NCBI RefSeq assembly: GCF_047495875.1
Contig: NC_092458.1
Location: 107,634,227-107,698,226 of the forward strand
Direction: 5' to 3'
Length of the DNA: 64,000 nt
From: Pithys albifrons albifrons
Taxonomy: Eukaryota; Chordata; Aves; Passeriformes; Thamnophilidae
Below the pieces are notes generated by a model that saw only the letters and a list, made by a program, of their open reading frames with translations, was not told the DNA's origin and made no database searches. Shown in pieces: positions 51,101 to 63,316 of this stretch. The first letter of the stretch is position 1, and each line of letters opens with the position of its first letter. Both the position numbers and the translations under genes were made by a program.

Positions 51101-51439
51101 TCCTTGAAAATATGTCACAAGCCTCGTCCTGCAAAATAATAAAAAAGTTAATATTATTCTAGTACCAAAAATTCAGCATATAAGAGAGAACTCTTTTTGC
51201 CATTGGAGTTATTCAGACTATATACATATCAAGCTAGTGCATAACGCTACAAGAACAGCTGTACTGGTTAAGTTATACAGTCACTACCCTCCTTGGGGAG
51301 TAGTCAGTAAAGTGCTTAGGAAAAGAGTTTCATAAAAGGCTAAACATTGAGCATTTTCTTAGTACATTCTCTCATTTTCAGGCAACCTGTGACAGTGAGA
51401 TTTTCTGAGCCAGAGGCTGCATGCACATCTTTGTGCTTA
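48120..51439. other. Gene-less unique DNA
   Basis: No gene is recognised. 48680-48900 is somewhat GC-richer. A clean donor-like CAG|GTAAGA on the minus strand at 49911 follows a 41-base splice-flanked segment (49911-49951), too short to judge. A (CA)n tract is listed separately. Confidence 0.5.
50884..50906. repeat. (CA)n microsatellite
   Basis: About eleven uninterrupted AC/CA dinucleotides. This is a typical polymorphic vertebrate microsatellite. Confidence 0.97.
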
Positions 51440-51620
51440 ATGGCCCTTAATGGATTTTTTTCCTAATCATTTGCCTAATTATTTTTTTAACTCATTTATC
51501 CTTTTGGCCTTCGCAACATCCTGTGGCCATGAGTTCCACAATTTAATTATGTGTTATGTGAATAAGTACTTCCTTTTGACCCTGGATGCATTAAGAATAC
51601 TTTATCTGTATTTTTTTCTT
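51440..51620 (-). mobile_element. Ancient CR1-type LINE fragment, reverse orientation
   Basis: Read as the complement it matches an old CR1 lineage also common in turtles and crocodilians. Plus-strand landmarks: 'cccttaatggatt', 'ttaactcatttatccttttggcc', 'gcaacatcctgtggccatgagttccac', 'aatttaattatgtgttatgtg' and 'aataagtacttccttttg'. These correspond to the C-terminal reverse-transcriptase region. Divergence is high, much more than in the 48.1 kb copy. Beyond 51620 the match fades. Confidence 0.65.
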
Positions 51621-54600
51621 TCCTTGTTTTTTATTTTATTATTTTTTCCTTTTTTTCCTGATGGCCAAGCAGCAGGAGCTAACTGCTTGGAAACTTTGTT
51701 CTTTAGACTTTACCTCAGTGTTCTTTGAATCAGAAATGGCCCTTTTGATGTTGAAAGTATATGGACTATGAACTGTACATAAAAGCGACTATATCTTGAT
51801 GCATGCAAGAAATATATTTCTACTCCAGCTTTTCCTCTGGTTCTTTCCTTTAGTTTTACAGACTGTTGGGTCCCTGATGATCTTTTGGGGTCTTAGCCTT
51901 TATGAATCCAAACCTCTGGGGACTGTAAAGAATGAAGGAATCTAAACGAAACCAAACAATCACCACCAATAGAAACACACACACACACACAAACCTAAAA
52001 CAAAACAAAGCAGAACAAAAAGGCAACCAAAAATACCAAACATCAAATCCAAACAAACAATTTAAAAAACCCAGAACCCCATAAACCATGGTAAGTTTGA
52101 AATAAAAATATAGGAAAAGATTAAATTTGTCGTGAACAATATGTGAGAAAAAGAACATAGTGTTTCCTAAGTTAATTAAATTCTTTATGGCCACTGCAGA
52201 TCTGGTTTTATTCTATAGTTTCTCTTGCATCTGTCATTGGAGAGTTTAACCCAAAGAAATGAGGCATAATTGAGTACCAATATTTGGTCATTAAAAATAA
52301 GGAAGTCAACTTCTCTAATGGAAGAAGTGGAAAAAACACGTCCTTTGAATCAGTAGAACACAATCCCAACCGAGTAATTTTTCACTAAATTACTAAACGT
52401 GGATCTATGGCTACACCTGAGGTGCTGCACTCTAAAAATGTCAGCTTTACATCTTTTGATTTAGTCTGACAGAGGTGAAAGAAATAAAGTGAAGAATAAA
52501 TCTGGTGAAGTCTCTGAAGCTAAGGTTATATTTCAGGCTAACTGAAAGAATCACTTTTGTGGAGAGTGTACTTTATTTTAATCTGACTGCCAGTGTTTCT
52601 GTGCCAGTTTTATTCCAAGTTCTTTCTTCACAGTTCTCTGGAAAATGTTCTTCCAATGGCCTTGAGTCCACCACTGCTGACCAGGAGACAATAAATAATA
52701 ATACATGATGTGCATAATATCCTTCCTAGGGAGATTATCACAAATTATTTTGCACCCTGTTGAGCATATCATGACTCCTGGTGTGATGCTTGGCAGTTCT
52801 CCGCCCTCCAAATGCACTGCTTGGTCATTTCCTATATCCCACAGTTTTTGACTGTGTCATGCAGATTATCTTTCCTCTTGTTTTGCCATCAGCTGGGATA
52901 TAAAACTGTATTTGTAATACTCACCTTACCAAGTGATATTTGAGAACCTTAAGTGTAAATGTACAAACAGACTTCATGTAGGCTGTTTAATAGATTTCCT
53001 GTAAATTTTTAAATTGGCTACATCCCAGCTTGGAATCTAAACTATGTGTAAGTTCAATATTTTTATATTACTGAAGATGTGAGATGTGCTTCACCAGGGA
53101 AGGTAATACAGCTGATATGAGATTGTTGCAAGGCTGTTTTTCAGCCAGTTAGGCCCAGTCATAAAGCGTGTCTTGTTTTTTAACTGAAGAAATACACAGT
53201 GAAACTAGGGGAATAGGTACCTTAGCAGATGCCTCTCATGCTAAATGGAGGCAATCATTGTGATTTGAATCTTGCTGATTCATCTGCAGCATGGTTTGAG
53301 TACAGCTGAAACAGCTGGTGAGTGTGATGACTCTCCAAATACAGGAAAAGAAATGAACTTATCAATATGAAAATACATGCTGTACCTGATTTGATATCAC
53401 TAATGGGCCAGCAACAACAAAGGCCTGTTTCCTGGAATCAAATGGTCCCTGGCCTCATGCCATGGAAGGAGGCAAAGGGTAGGTGGAGGCATCTGCCTGC
53501 TTGCTTTCTCTGGCACAACCAGAGTTTCACAGCTCAGTCTTCCATTTCCTGGATGTTTTCCTGCTTATTTTTAGCATTTTTGAGCCTTGGCGTGCTCAAA
53601 GAATTTAGAATTAAAACCAAGGCAGCCTCAAGACTTATCTGACTTAAATGTTTATATGCCTCACAAGCTATTCTGTTGTCATGGCCAAACTTCAAGGAAC
53701 AGATGATCCCTCCTTGAGAAAACTGCATTATAAAAATCTGGAAGGTTCTCAGTGCTATGAGTAGTTCTTATTTCCTACATTGCATTATTTAGCCTAAGAT
53801 ATGATGATACAGTTCCTTTTCTAGGAAAAAAAGTAACAGCTTGCTCTTTCAAAGCAAAAGATGGTTCAAACATGACAATATTAAAAACAGTAACATATTT
53901 TCCATTTAAAATTCCCACTATAGTAGACCTTTCAGTTTTCTACAGAGGAAAAATAATTAAGCAATATTAGCTTGCTTAGCTTTTAACATTTTAGATCATA
54001 ACTGATTTTAAATGCCTGTTATGTATGAAATAGTTCTCATTTAAATACTTTATTCATCTAAGAAATAATTTATTTTGGATTTTTCCTTAAGAGTTCAAAA
54101 ATTTTGTAGCATTTGTAGAGCCTTTTCTTTGCAACCACAATATTATGCCAAGCGATTTCTACACCTGTATGTTGAAGGACGCCAGGCTTTCACCAAAGAA
54201 GTCTTTTGTCTAGGCTTTGATAAAAATAGAAATACTCCTCTGTGTTGTTTTGTATTATTTCTACAAGTAGCAGTGGTTGTCACCAGGATCTCCTAGAAAA
54301 AGGGAAGGAATGCCTATGGAGAGTATCAGAAAGACAAGGCTTGGTCACAGGGGCCTCTCAGGTTCCAGTGAGCTCTGCAAACACTTATTTGGTTAGTTTT
54401 AGGGAAGGCAAACTGTCAGTACCTGATCTGCATGCAGTGTTTTAGTCCTAGCTTTCCCTTGGGTAAAAAACCAACATGTAAACATACATATATTAATACA
54501 CTTATGAATGGATATCTATTTATTATATATGTACGGATGGGCAGCTGATTCTTCGGAAGCTAAAGGGAAAATAAGCCTTTATCTTACCATCTGGAAAGAA

Positions 54601-55184
54601 CTTAATTTCTGGTCTCATCTTGTTTTTTTCTCACAATTTCTGTTCATGCCCCTTTTAATCTTGATGTTGTAGTTCAATCCTCCTATCTCAAATCTTCGTA
54701 ATTTTGCCTCTAATAGTTTGATGTGTCTTACCCTATATAGATCTGACATGGAGCATATGGTTGATTACTAAGTATAGAAATTACTAGCTAGGATTCCTGG
54801 AGAGAAGCTATCCATGCCACCACTAAGGGTATCACTAAAATTTAAATAGATTATTTCATTAAATAAAATAATAAAATCTGTCGCTTTCCCCCAAAAAACT
54901 CCTAAAGCCTAAGTTAAATGTTTTTGTCAGATTCTTAATGTTTTATTGCTTCTTTTTCTTGGAAGAACTGAAGAGCAACAAGATTTACTTAATCAGTACT
55001 TTCATTTAAGGGATTTTACTGATGCTGGGTGTTTGCTGTTTAAAAGTAAGCAGTTTAGTTTGGTCTGAAAAAAATTGATTGATGGATAGTGAAAGCATTC
55101 TATGCATATCTAGAGTTTTTCTAGCTATACTTAAGTACATACTTAAGGGCTAGGGATGTGATTTTCCGCCTCTACTATGCTACT
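51621..55184. other. Gene-less AT-rich unique DNA
   Basis: No gene is recognised. It includes an A/C-rich low-complexity region (listed separately). Frames of 60-112 codons here are explained by that tract or show no domain. Confidence 0.5.
51930..52080. repeat. A/C-rich low-complexity tract with (CA)n core
   Basis: The plus strand has almost no T: AAAC, AACC and CAAAC words surround an (AC)n run at about 51975-51991. It resembles the complement of the T/G-rich tracts at 33.7 and 36.9 kb. The 112-codon minus-strand frame across it is a shadow. Confidence 0.85.
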
Positions 55185-55495
55185 TGAATCCTGTCTTCAG
55201 TTTTGGGCCCCTCATTACAAGAAAAACACTGAGGTGCTGGAGCGTGTCCAGAGAAGGGCAATGGAAGGGTCTGGAGCATAAGTCTGATGAGGAACAGATG
55301 GAGGAGCTTGGGGTTGTTTAGCCTGGAGAAAAGGAGGTTCAGTGGGGACCTTACCAATCACTACGACTACCTGAAAGGAGGTTCTAGCCAGAGGGGCAGG
55401 GGTTGGCCTCTGTACTTGGCAGTGTTGGCTTAATGGTTGGACTCAATATAATTGAGGGTCTTTTCTAACTGAAATGATCCCATGATCTATGAACT
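55185..55495 (+). mobile_element. CR1 LINE fragment with internal deletion
   Basis: The first part follows CR1 reverse-transcriptase end sequence: 'cttcagttttgggcccctcattacaagaaa', 'ctgaggtgctggagcgtgtccagagaagggcaa', 'gttgtttagcctggagaaaaggagg' and 'gactacctgaaaggaggtt'. At about 55410-55417 it jumps straight to the 3' end: 'acttggcagtg', 'ttaatggttggactc', 'gagggtcttttctaac' and 'gatcccatgatct'. The roughly 300 bases that normally lie between (fragments such as 'gggaggtttagattgga' and 'gaacaggctgcccaggg') are missing. The deletion could have arisen after insertion or during reverse transcription. Confidence 0.85.
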
Positions 55496-58400
55496 GGAAG
55501 TAAGACAGAACTGACAATTTCTATGAAAATGTGTATTCACACAAATCTGGGCAAATGAAGTGAACACTTTTGTTTAGTATTTTGCATATTTTGTGCACTA
55601 TTATGAGAGCTTCACCTTTGCCTTAGAGTTAGAATCACAATTGCAGTTCATATGGGCAGTGTATACCCACAAGTTAGAATTGATCTCTGCCAGGTCCTGG
55701 TGCCCTAATTACACTACTGCTCTCATCCAGCCCAGGTATCCTGACTGTCTTGGTGTAGAAATGGGGGTCCACAGGTGAGACCTTGGTAGTACTTTCTATT
55801 TGAATGAAAGAGCTGGGATGCAGGCCACACCTTCAGACCTGGCAGCGTAAAAGCTTTCCACTACCTTCTAAGACCCACCAGATTTCAGAGCCCTTTGTTC
55901 AAATGTGCCCCAGGTGCCTGGGCACAATGCACTTCTCTGGGCTCTCCGCAGATGTCTTCACCCTCACAAACCAAACCATTTCTCCTGGGAAGGGGCAGAG
56001 GAGCATGCCACTGAGTTCTGGATATGTCTGCCTATGATTGGTGCTCTTCCCACAGCTTACATCTGAGTCAGCTCACAAACATAACTGATGAAAGCTGTGG
56101 GCATGCACTCAGCCATTGGCCTTTAGGAAAAAATAAAATCTAGACCTAGGTGTAATCCTCCTTCACTCTGGTATGCACTTAAATAAAAGTCAGATCCATC
56201 CCATACTTTTGAAACAATTCGTAGTACAAACACATATGTGTTTGGTTTATTTTTCAAGTAATCTCTTTTTTACTGCATTTATGCAAAACTTTGACCCCAC
56301 TTCTCCCTTAGAACATCACTGTCATGGCATGGAAGATCAGCTAGAATTTCAGGAACAGGAAAGGGTCAAATAGCATAACTAATTGCACTTTTATGAAAGA
56401 CAACAGAACACAAGTTCACTAAATTAAGCCTCCAAAGCAACTACATTTAAATACAGAATAACCATTTGAACTACAACCCATTATTGCCCATACACTTTGA
56501 AAATCCAACCTTAAAAATTCTTCAGGAAGATGCACAGCATAAGAAGCAGTTTTTCTGTTGTATTTCTTCAACATTTTAAAATCAGTGCAAGTATAATGTA
56601 TAATTTGATGATTGCTTAGGTGTTAGCATCGTTCGTGTTTCAGCGTGGATTTTCTGATCTTTTTAGCTATTTACCTACAGGTCTTCTATGAGAGCCTTTC
56701 CTCATTCTTCACTGGTGTTCTCAGTCAGTTCAGTCTTTATGTAACTCCTCTTGAGTAGTTCTTCATGTTTTCATTGGACAGTTCTAAAGTATTTATTGCC
56801 AGCTGCGCCTCCTAAACTCTAACCAGGAAATCTGATGCTTCAGAATTGTTTAGAATAAGCATTTTATGTTAAAACATTGTTTACCCTTTGCTTAAGCTGA
56901 AGAGGACTGCAGAAGGCTTCTTCTAGTCTACATGTCTGTTAAAAGTGATTCAAGATGTTTTTGAAATTTCACCTTTAAATTTGCTTCCTTTATTACAGTC
57001 TATGGCAGCCGGGAAAAGTTGGGTTATCTGTCTTTGTTTTTTATGCCTCTGTGAAAAATTATTTAAAAAACATCCTAGATTTGACCTTATCTACCCTTTG
57101 GAATGGTAGGTAGCATTTAGGTAAAATATTTTTCAGGGGATTATGGAAATGCAAGTTTTGGAAATTTGCCCTGTTCTCTGTTAGCAGTAGGTGCACTAAA
57201 CAAACAAAACAACCCAAGTGATTTGCATTGGTGGTACCTGATACTGGAAGAAATCATGGCACTCACTGCTCAGTCTGTGTTTTCTGGTCTGACATCCATC
57301 TTAAGAACTGTAATAAATTCACATTAAAAGATGCTCTACAAAGAACTGAAAGTTAGATGACAATATTTATTAGGTGCAAATATGATCAGGACCACTGCAG
57401 CCACAGCCAGCTCTTTCCTATTCTTTCTCAAAATATGACAACAGCTAGGCTGTGTGCAATAGCTAAATGCCCAGTTGTCATTTTAGCTCACTGAAATCCA
57501 CTTGATCAAGCTAGGAGAACTAAATGCAAACTGGCAGTCACTCTTCCTTCTAGGAAGCAAGTCGATATTTGGGCTATGTGCAGCAGATGCGTAGCTAATG
57601 CAATAAATATGGTGCTTAGATTTTGTATATAGGAGAATGAAAACTGCATATATTCTTTTAGCTCTTTTTTTTTCTATTTAGCAAAGGAGGATTTCTCCTG
57701 TATTTCACATTTGAAAGGCAGACAATTGCTGTAAGTGACTTGGAATATTTTTGGATGCTTGTTTATCAGCATAAAAGATTAAAGCGTTATGAATATATAC
57801 AAAAAGTCTGCACAGCTTTTGAACTTCAGAAATCCTCTTGTGGTAGCTTCTTGAAATAATATATTTATAATCTATATATTGGAGGTATTCAACAGACTTA
57901 TGATGTTTTATGAATACTGTTACACATATTAACCAGCAAGCTTTTAGATTTCATTCAAATCGAGTCCACTAGGGTTCCTCTCACTTTGTAAACTCAATCT
58001 TTTTTTTCCCCTTGTGTTTTAGAGGGTGTCTTCTTGATTAATTTTCCCAGGGCTTTATATCACCCGCCAGCAGTGCTTATGAGTAACAAAGAAAAAACAA
58101 CAGAGATGGAGGAAAGACAAGATGCAAGATGGGTGCTCAAAGACATCTGAGCAGTTCTAGTCAGTCCTTTTGTAGCAGAATAGAATATCTTGTTCCACAT
58201 AAACTGGATTACTCAGCACTTGTGTAAACTAACCTTATAGCCCTTCCTTCAAGTATATCCAGACATTGCTCATACCTCAGTTTAATTAGGGTGAGGGTTG
58301 CTATGTAATGTGATGCGATATAATATCAAGTGCACACAAACATTTGGCTAGACAAACATCTGCATTTTCACTTCTGAAATCAATCACAGTCTGAAAAATG

Positions 58401-61400
58401 ATGGAAAAGGATGAACCCATGCACATGAGAAAGTTTCTGCTGTCACTTAATGAACAGAGCATGCTTTGTTATGTAGACCGAATATCACTCCAATAAATAG
58501 GTGGTTAGACTACAGGGAGTCTAATCCTCTCACATCTCTCTTTTACCACTTTGTAGACTAACACCTTTTTCAGCAGACATTCCTTATGAAAGAACACCAG
58601 ATTGTTAGTGTTAGACAATGATTAAACAGTTGAAGTCATTGGGGAAAATCTGAGGTAGCAGGGAAAAGTTGCCCTGGGTGTTCTGAAAACACATGGAAGG
58701 CCAATGAGGGGCAAGCCATAATCACAGTAATAACCAAACAGTGGGATACTTATGGCAAAAGAGTTTAACTTCCTTTCTCTCCTCTGATAGTAAAAGATTC
58801 CTCTTGTAGTAGGTGGGCTATGACTGCGCTTAGAAGTCAGTCAGCAGGAGTAACGTTCACAAGTTGCTTTCCACACTAATGTTCCTTTGTCAGACTGAAC
58901 TGGTATCTTTATAGGAGATGTACAGTTTAGCCAAGCACTGGCAGATCTAATGCACTTAGCTTCCTTTGCCTGTGCCACTTCCTTTGGATTAGTTCACTAC
59001 TGTAGATTATTATCTCAGCAAACTGATATTCAAGAGCTTTTTTTACTTCTCTTATTAAGCATCTTAGGATTTTCTCTCTCAAAAAGCTGCCCCTGATTAA
59101 CCCAATGGATGTAGAATACAATTCTAAGATTGTTTTGCTGTTTTCTCTAAATGTTGTCACTGCAAACCCAGCAGAAGTAAAAGCACTTCTCAGCTTGGTG
59201 CATTATGTATATTTTGCAACTAACAGGAACAGTCTAGCTTTTTGTCATCTTTTGAAAATCCCAGAGACCTTGATTCTGCACATAAAAGATCTGGCAACAA
59301 TCCCACAGATATCTCTTCTAAATGTGTGCCAAGATTTGGGGCAATATGGATAAAAATTCTGTCCTCTCTTTTCACCAACTTCAAAACTCTCTCCCTTTGT
59401 GATATCGTGATGTCTAAAATATATGCAATATTCTTCAAAGCTTGCCTTCACTTTAGCAGCTGCTCTGGGTAACAAAACAAAAACAAAAGAGCTCATTGGA
59501 AAAGCCTTCTCTGTTAGCAAAAAAAAAAAAAAAAAGCATTTCCCTGCTCCCCTTTAAAAAACATGTTCTTGATATATAATTCTATTTACATGGGTCACTA
59601 ATCACTCTGTTTTTGTGTTGTGCTGTCCACTTGCCATGGTAGGTCACAAAGCAGTTGACATTGCAGGGAAGCCTGGCAGTGCTTCCTTTGTTTTGGGAAG
59701 AGCAGCAATTCCAGTGCTGCAGCAGCAACCATCACAGCCCCAAAACCAGCCCTTCCATTCTTACCTTTGCTAACACCTGCAACTACTGTGCTGTGGTTTT
59801 AATTAAGAGATGATGAGAATGAAAATCACCTTCAAATGTGGCCAGTGAGCAATTTGAAGGATTAAAAAGGGATGTTGCCTGTTTGGACAGAAGAGAAAAG
59901 AAGCTGATATCTGGACACCTTATAGATAAGTTTTGCAGGGTGATAGTTCAGCAAATTTCCTTCAGAAACTTAATTATTGGAAAGATAGTGGAGTTTTCTC
60001 AGTATAATTTTCTCATTTAAAAGTCAGATTCTTCACTCTTGCTTTTCATTTTTACAAATGCCTTAATTATACAGGTGAGGTTGTTTCATCTCCTTGCTGT
60101 ATTTGAATATATAGGAATATTCACAGCTGAGAATTTTCTTCTTTATTGTAATTAGTGTATAATACTATTTCCCAGGTGGATGGTAGAGTGCCGTTTGTCT
60201 ACATTCAGGATAAATAATGTGTGTAAAATCACATGAAAACACACACATTTTTTTCTGTTTTATATAAAGGTGTGATACTCAATATTATTAATGGGGTATT
60301 TTGGTTTAGAAGATAATGCTGCTATGTTTTAACACTTCAGTATGTTCAAAAGTAGATCCTGGAAAAAAATCATTTACTTAAATAGCTTACATGGCAGGCA
60401 AGTGTATGAGAGTCAATGGAAATCAATACCAAAACAGACATTTCTACTACCAGGCTTTTGAAAGAGATGTATAGACAAGACTGTTAATTGGTTTTCAATA
60501 GAATATTTTCCAGTGGAGTTCATAGTTATTCAGTTGTATGTATTCTCAGTCCTTTTAACTTTCAAACTGTCCACGTTCTGTGGAGTGTTTATAAAAGAAT
60601 AACATTAATTTTCCACTTTGGGGCAGTCTGTGTATAGGCTTGATTTCTGTACTATCAAATGACTTTGTGGTTTTAGTGTCACCTGATTTGCCCTAATTTT
60701 TTACAAGAAATATGTTACAAGCAAATGTTAAGAAATACTTTATAAATTCTGTTCTTGAGCTCAGAATATTTTAGCAGCCTTAATTTTCCAGGCTAGTTTT
60801 CAAAATGCTTCCTCTGAAGTTGTTACCTGCTTCCTTTTCAAAAATCCCCTGGGAATAAGCCCTGAAATGTGTATATCTCTCCTTGTGCCTGTTCCTCCAT
60901 GCTCAAAGTTACTTATAATTAATTTTCTGAAGTTTGTTCAAATTTGCTGTCCATACAATCATTGGCTGAATTTGGTAATGTTCTACTAGGGAGGGGACTA
61001 AATTAGCGTGGAATATGGCACCCTTTTATTGTGCCACAGGGGCTATGCCTGCTTTGAACATGGTTTAAAATAAGTGTCAGAGGAGTGTAGGGGTGCCTAA
61101 AATGTATCTGCCAACTCTAGATGTGTCAGTTCAGCCTCCATTACCCTGACAACCTTGTGCATGCTATATATAACTACAGTGTGGGATAGCAAGTCCTGCG
61201 GCAGGGAAGGATTTTCACTGGAAACAATTCTGTGAAAGCTTTTAGGAAGACAAGCTGGGAGAAGCCTTAGATAGAAGCAAAGCTGGATAAAAGCTGAGTT
61301 AGAAGCCAGAAAAGATATCCTAACTTAGAATTATGCTTCATCCCTCAAATAATGTGGTGTAAAGAGTCTGTACATTTCAGATGACAGAAATATTTTAGCC

Positions 61401-61589
61401 TATAAACAACCTGCCCCACCCCAGTTTGGGTACATAGAAGTTTTTGGGTCCTATCTTGAATTATATCTAGCCCACTTACAAACAGGCAAAACTAATACTT
61501 TTATAGCAATATATGAAGATTAAAAAAGTAAACAATAATTAAAATATTATGGCAATATTAACTTAAAGCTGTGTTTGTTCAGATATTGA
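55496..61589. other. Gene-less unique DNA
   Basis: No gene or transposon is recognised. 55800-56040 and 59640-59790 are somewhat GC-richer. Between 59105 and 59520 four frames on both strands are open for 72-91 codons each, but none resembles a protein. An A16 run lies near 59520-59536. Confidence 0.5.
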
Positions 61590-62640
61590 ACATAAAGAAA
61601 ACAGGAGTGGGGCATTCAATCCAACTGCCTCTCTGAGTCAGCAGACTCATTTAGCCCAGTGTGCTCTCTCGGGCAGTAACTGACCCAAGGTACTTCCAGA
61701 AACAGTTTAAAATCAAGTCATACTTAGACCTTCTGTCAGCACACCCTCCCAACAGTCAGCAGCATCAGAATTTCCCAGTCTGGATCATAATCTGGATGGT
61801 CATGTTTAAGTGCCATTAGTATGTCTGTTCTTCACTAATCCATCTAAGTATGTTGTGAGGTTTTTGCATTCTGAAAATTATATGGCCATCAGTTTATCAT
61901 TGTTTTGCAAAAAAAAAAAAAAAAAAAAAAAAGAAAAATGTTTAATTTGCTTTTAAAATTATTCTCTCTCTCTCTCTTTTCTTTCTTTTTTTTTTAAGTT
62001 GGCCTCAATGATTGTATTAATACTAATGGTTCTTGATTGATCAGCTTCACAGCACTTATGATTTCCTTTTTGTTAATTTCAAGTACCCTTCCAGTTGCCC
62101 CTCTATTCATTGGAGACTATCCAACCTCTTTTCTTTGCAGAGCTTGTTCTGTACCCCCTGCTCACACTTGTCAGCCTTCTATGTTTTTATTACTTGTAGC
62201 ATATGATTTTTTCAGGCAGCATAGCCAGAATTGCATTCAGTAATTACAGTGTGGGCACACCAAAGATCTACAAACAGTTTAATACATCTCTGTTTATACC
62301 CAGACTCCTTCCCCAATAACTCCCAACAATCTGTTTGCCATCCTGACTGCTATGGGTAACAGCTAAATCAAATCCAGCATTGTGTATGTTTGGGTGTTTT
62401 GGGGTATTTTTATTAGCCTTCATTCATATTTATTGATAGTGAATTGTAATTGCTATGGTAACTAACACCCACTAAATCCATTTGATCTTTCTGGACTCTT
62501 CAGTTTTTTGCATATAGTTTCAACTTGGACCATGATAAATAATTTTGTATCATCTGCATGCTCTGGCATCTTTCTTCTAGTTATTTTCTCATGGCACATG
62601 AATGGAATGGAATAAAGCATGTGGAATATAATGAATGGGA
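61590..62640 (-). mobile_element. Long, decayed ancient CR1-type LINE, reverse orientation
   Basis: Two blocks on the plus strand match, in the right order, the complement of an old CR1 lineage frequent in turtles. The first block (about 61640-61860) has 'catttagcccagtgtgctctctcgggcagt' and 'ttcactaatccatctaag'. The second (about 62210-62575) has 'aattgcattcagtaattacagtgtgggcacacc', 'aactcccaacaatctgtttgcc', 'gactgctatgggtaacagctaa' and 'aataattttgtatcatctgca'. The part between is diverged and interrupted by a poly-A/CT tract at 61909-61995. No intact frame remains. Boundaries and the consensus comparison are from memory; the ordered, widely spaced matches are hard to explain otherwise. Confidence 0.6.
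61909..61995. repeat. A24 run, (TC)n and T-run cluster
   Basis: Twenty-four A at 61909-61932, then AT-rich DNA, (TC)n at about 61963-61977 and a T-rich run to 61995. The cluster splits the ancient CR1. It may be a nested low-complexity expansion or the trace of an inserted poly-A tailed sequence; no such body is visible. Confidence 0.85.
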
Positions 62641-63108
62641 CACATACCCACAACAAGGAGAAGGTGATGGCTATTAGACATGAACACTTTTTTCTGAAGC
62701 CGTCATCTTAAATCACCCCTTGCCAACCCCACTTGCACATGGCATTTCCTTGCCTGTGTTTGAGGAGTGCAGTTCTGTGGAGTTACTTATCATGCCAGGA
62801 GGGGTTTTACAGATTTAGATTCTACACTTCTTTTTTTCCAGCTTGAAAATATGGCATAAAGAAACTGCTAGGGAGAGGCAAGCCTGTAATGGGTGATCTA
62901 GAATTAGCAGCATATCCTACAGCTCATTCAGGATTGCTCTTTATGTTATGCCACTCCCAGGGATTATTGTGGTTTATGATCCATCCTTTGTTGCTCTATA
63001 AAGGTATGCAATCATACCTGAATGTGGTCAGAGCTGTGTGAGGCTATGCTAGAAAACATATGGTAGTGGATGCTGAAATGATAATAATATTTAAACATTT
63101 CTCCTCCG
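62641..63108. other. Unique DNA between ancient CR1 and composite SINE
   Basis: No feature is recognised. It is AT-rich with no open frame of interest, and no obvious partner of the SINE's right flank beyond the weak similarity noted under findings. Confidence 0.5.
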
Positions 63109-63316
63109 TATGTATGTATGTATGGCCAAACTTCGCAAACAAAGATCTGGGAAGGGCTCTCCCCACGTGGGTGTGCCCTTCCAGCCTGCGCAGTGGATTC
63201 TTTAGGTGAGGCACAGCGTGCGCAGAACTGGCCCCACCATTTAAGTCCCAAGGTCTATCTGCCACGGCCGAGCGAGCTTGGACAGTGACAGTGAAGTCCT
63301 CAGGACTGTCACAGCG
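63109..63316 (-). other. SINE 3' body and (CATA)n tail
   Basis: It starts with a hairpin-forming segment: GTGACAGT (63285-63292) pairs with ACTGTCAC (63305-63312), and the core AGTCCT-C-AGGACT (63295-63307) is a perfect palindrome. A 12-base word is repeated with one mismatch ('cagcctgcgcag' at 63182-63193 and 'cagcgtgcgcag' at 63214-63225 on the plus strand). The last 60 bases on the minus strand ('gagcccttcccagatctttg', 'tttgcgaagtttggcc', then CATA repeats) look like the 3' end of a partner LINE of the RTE type; that match is from memory and not verified. Confidence 0.55.

Noticed and set aside
59105..59520. Four overlapping open frames on both strands
   Set aside because: The products match nothing known and no splice or start context favours one; a local scarcity of stop codons is enough to explain it.
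59520..59536. A16 run as a retroposon tail
   Set aside because: No SINE, LINE or mRNA-like body precedes it on the plus strand; treated as a simple repeat.
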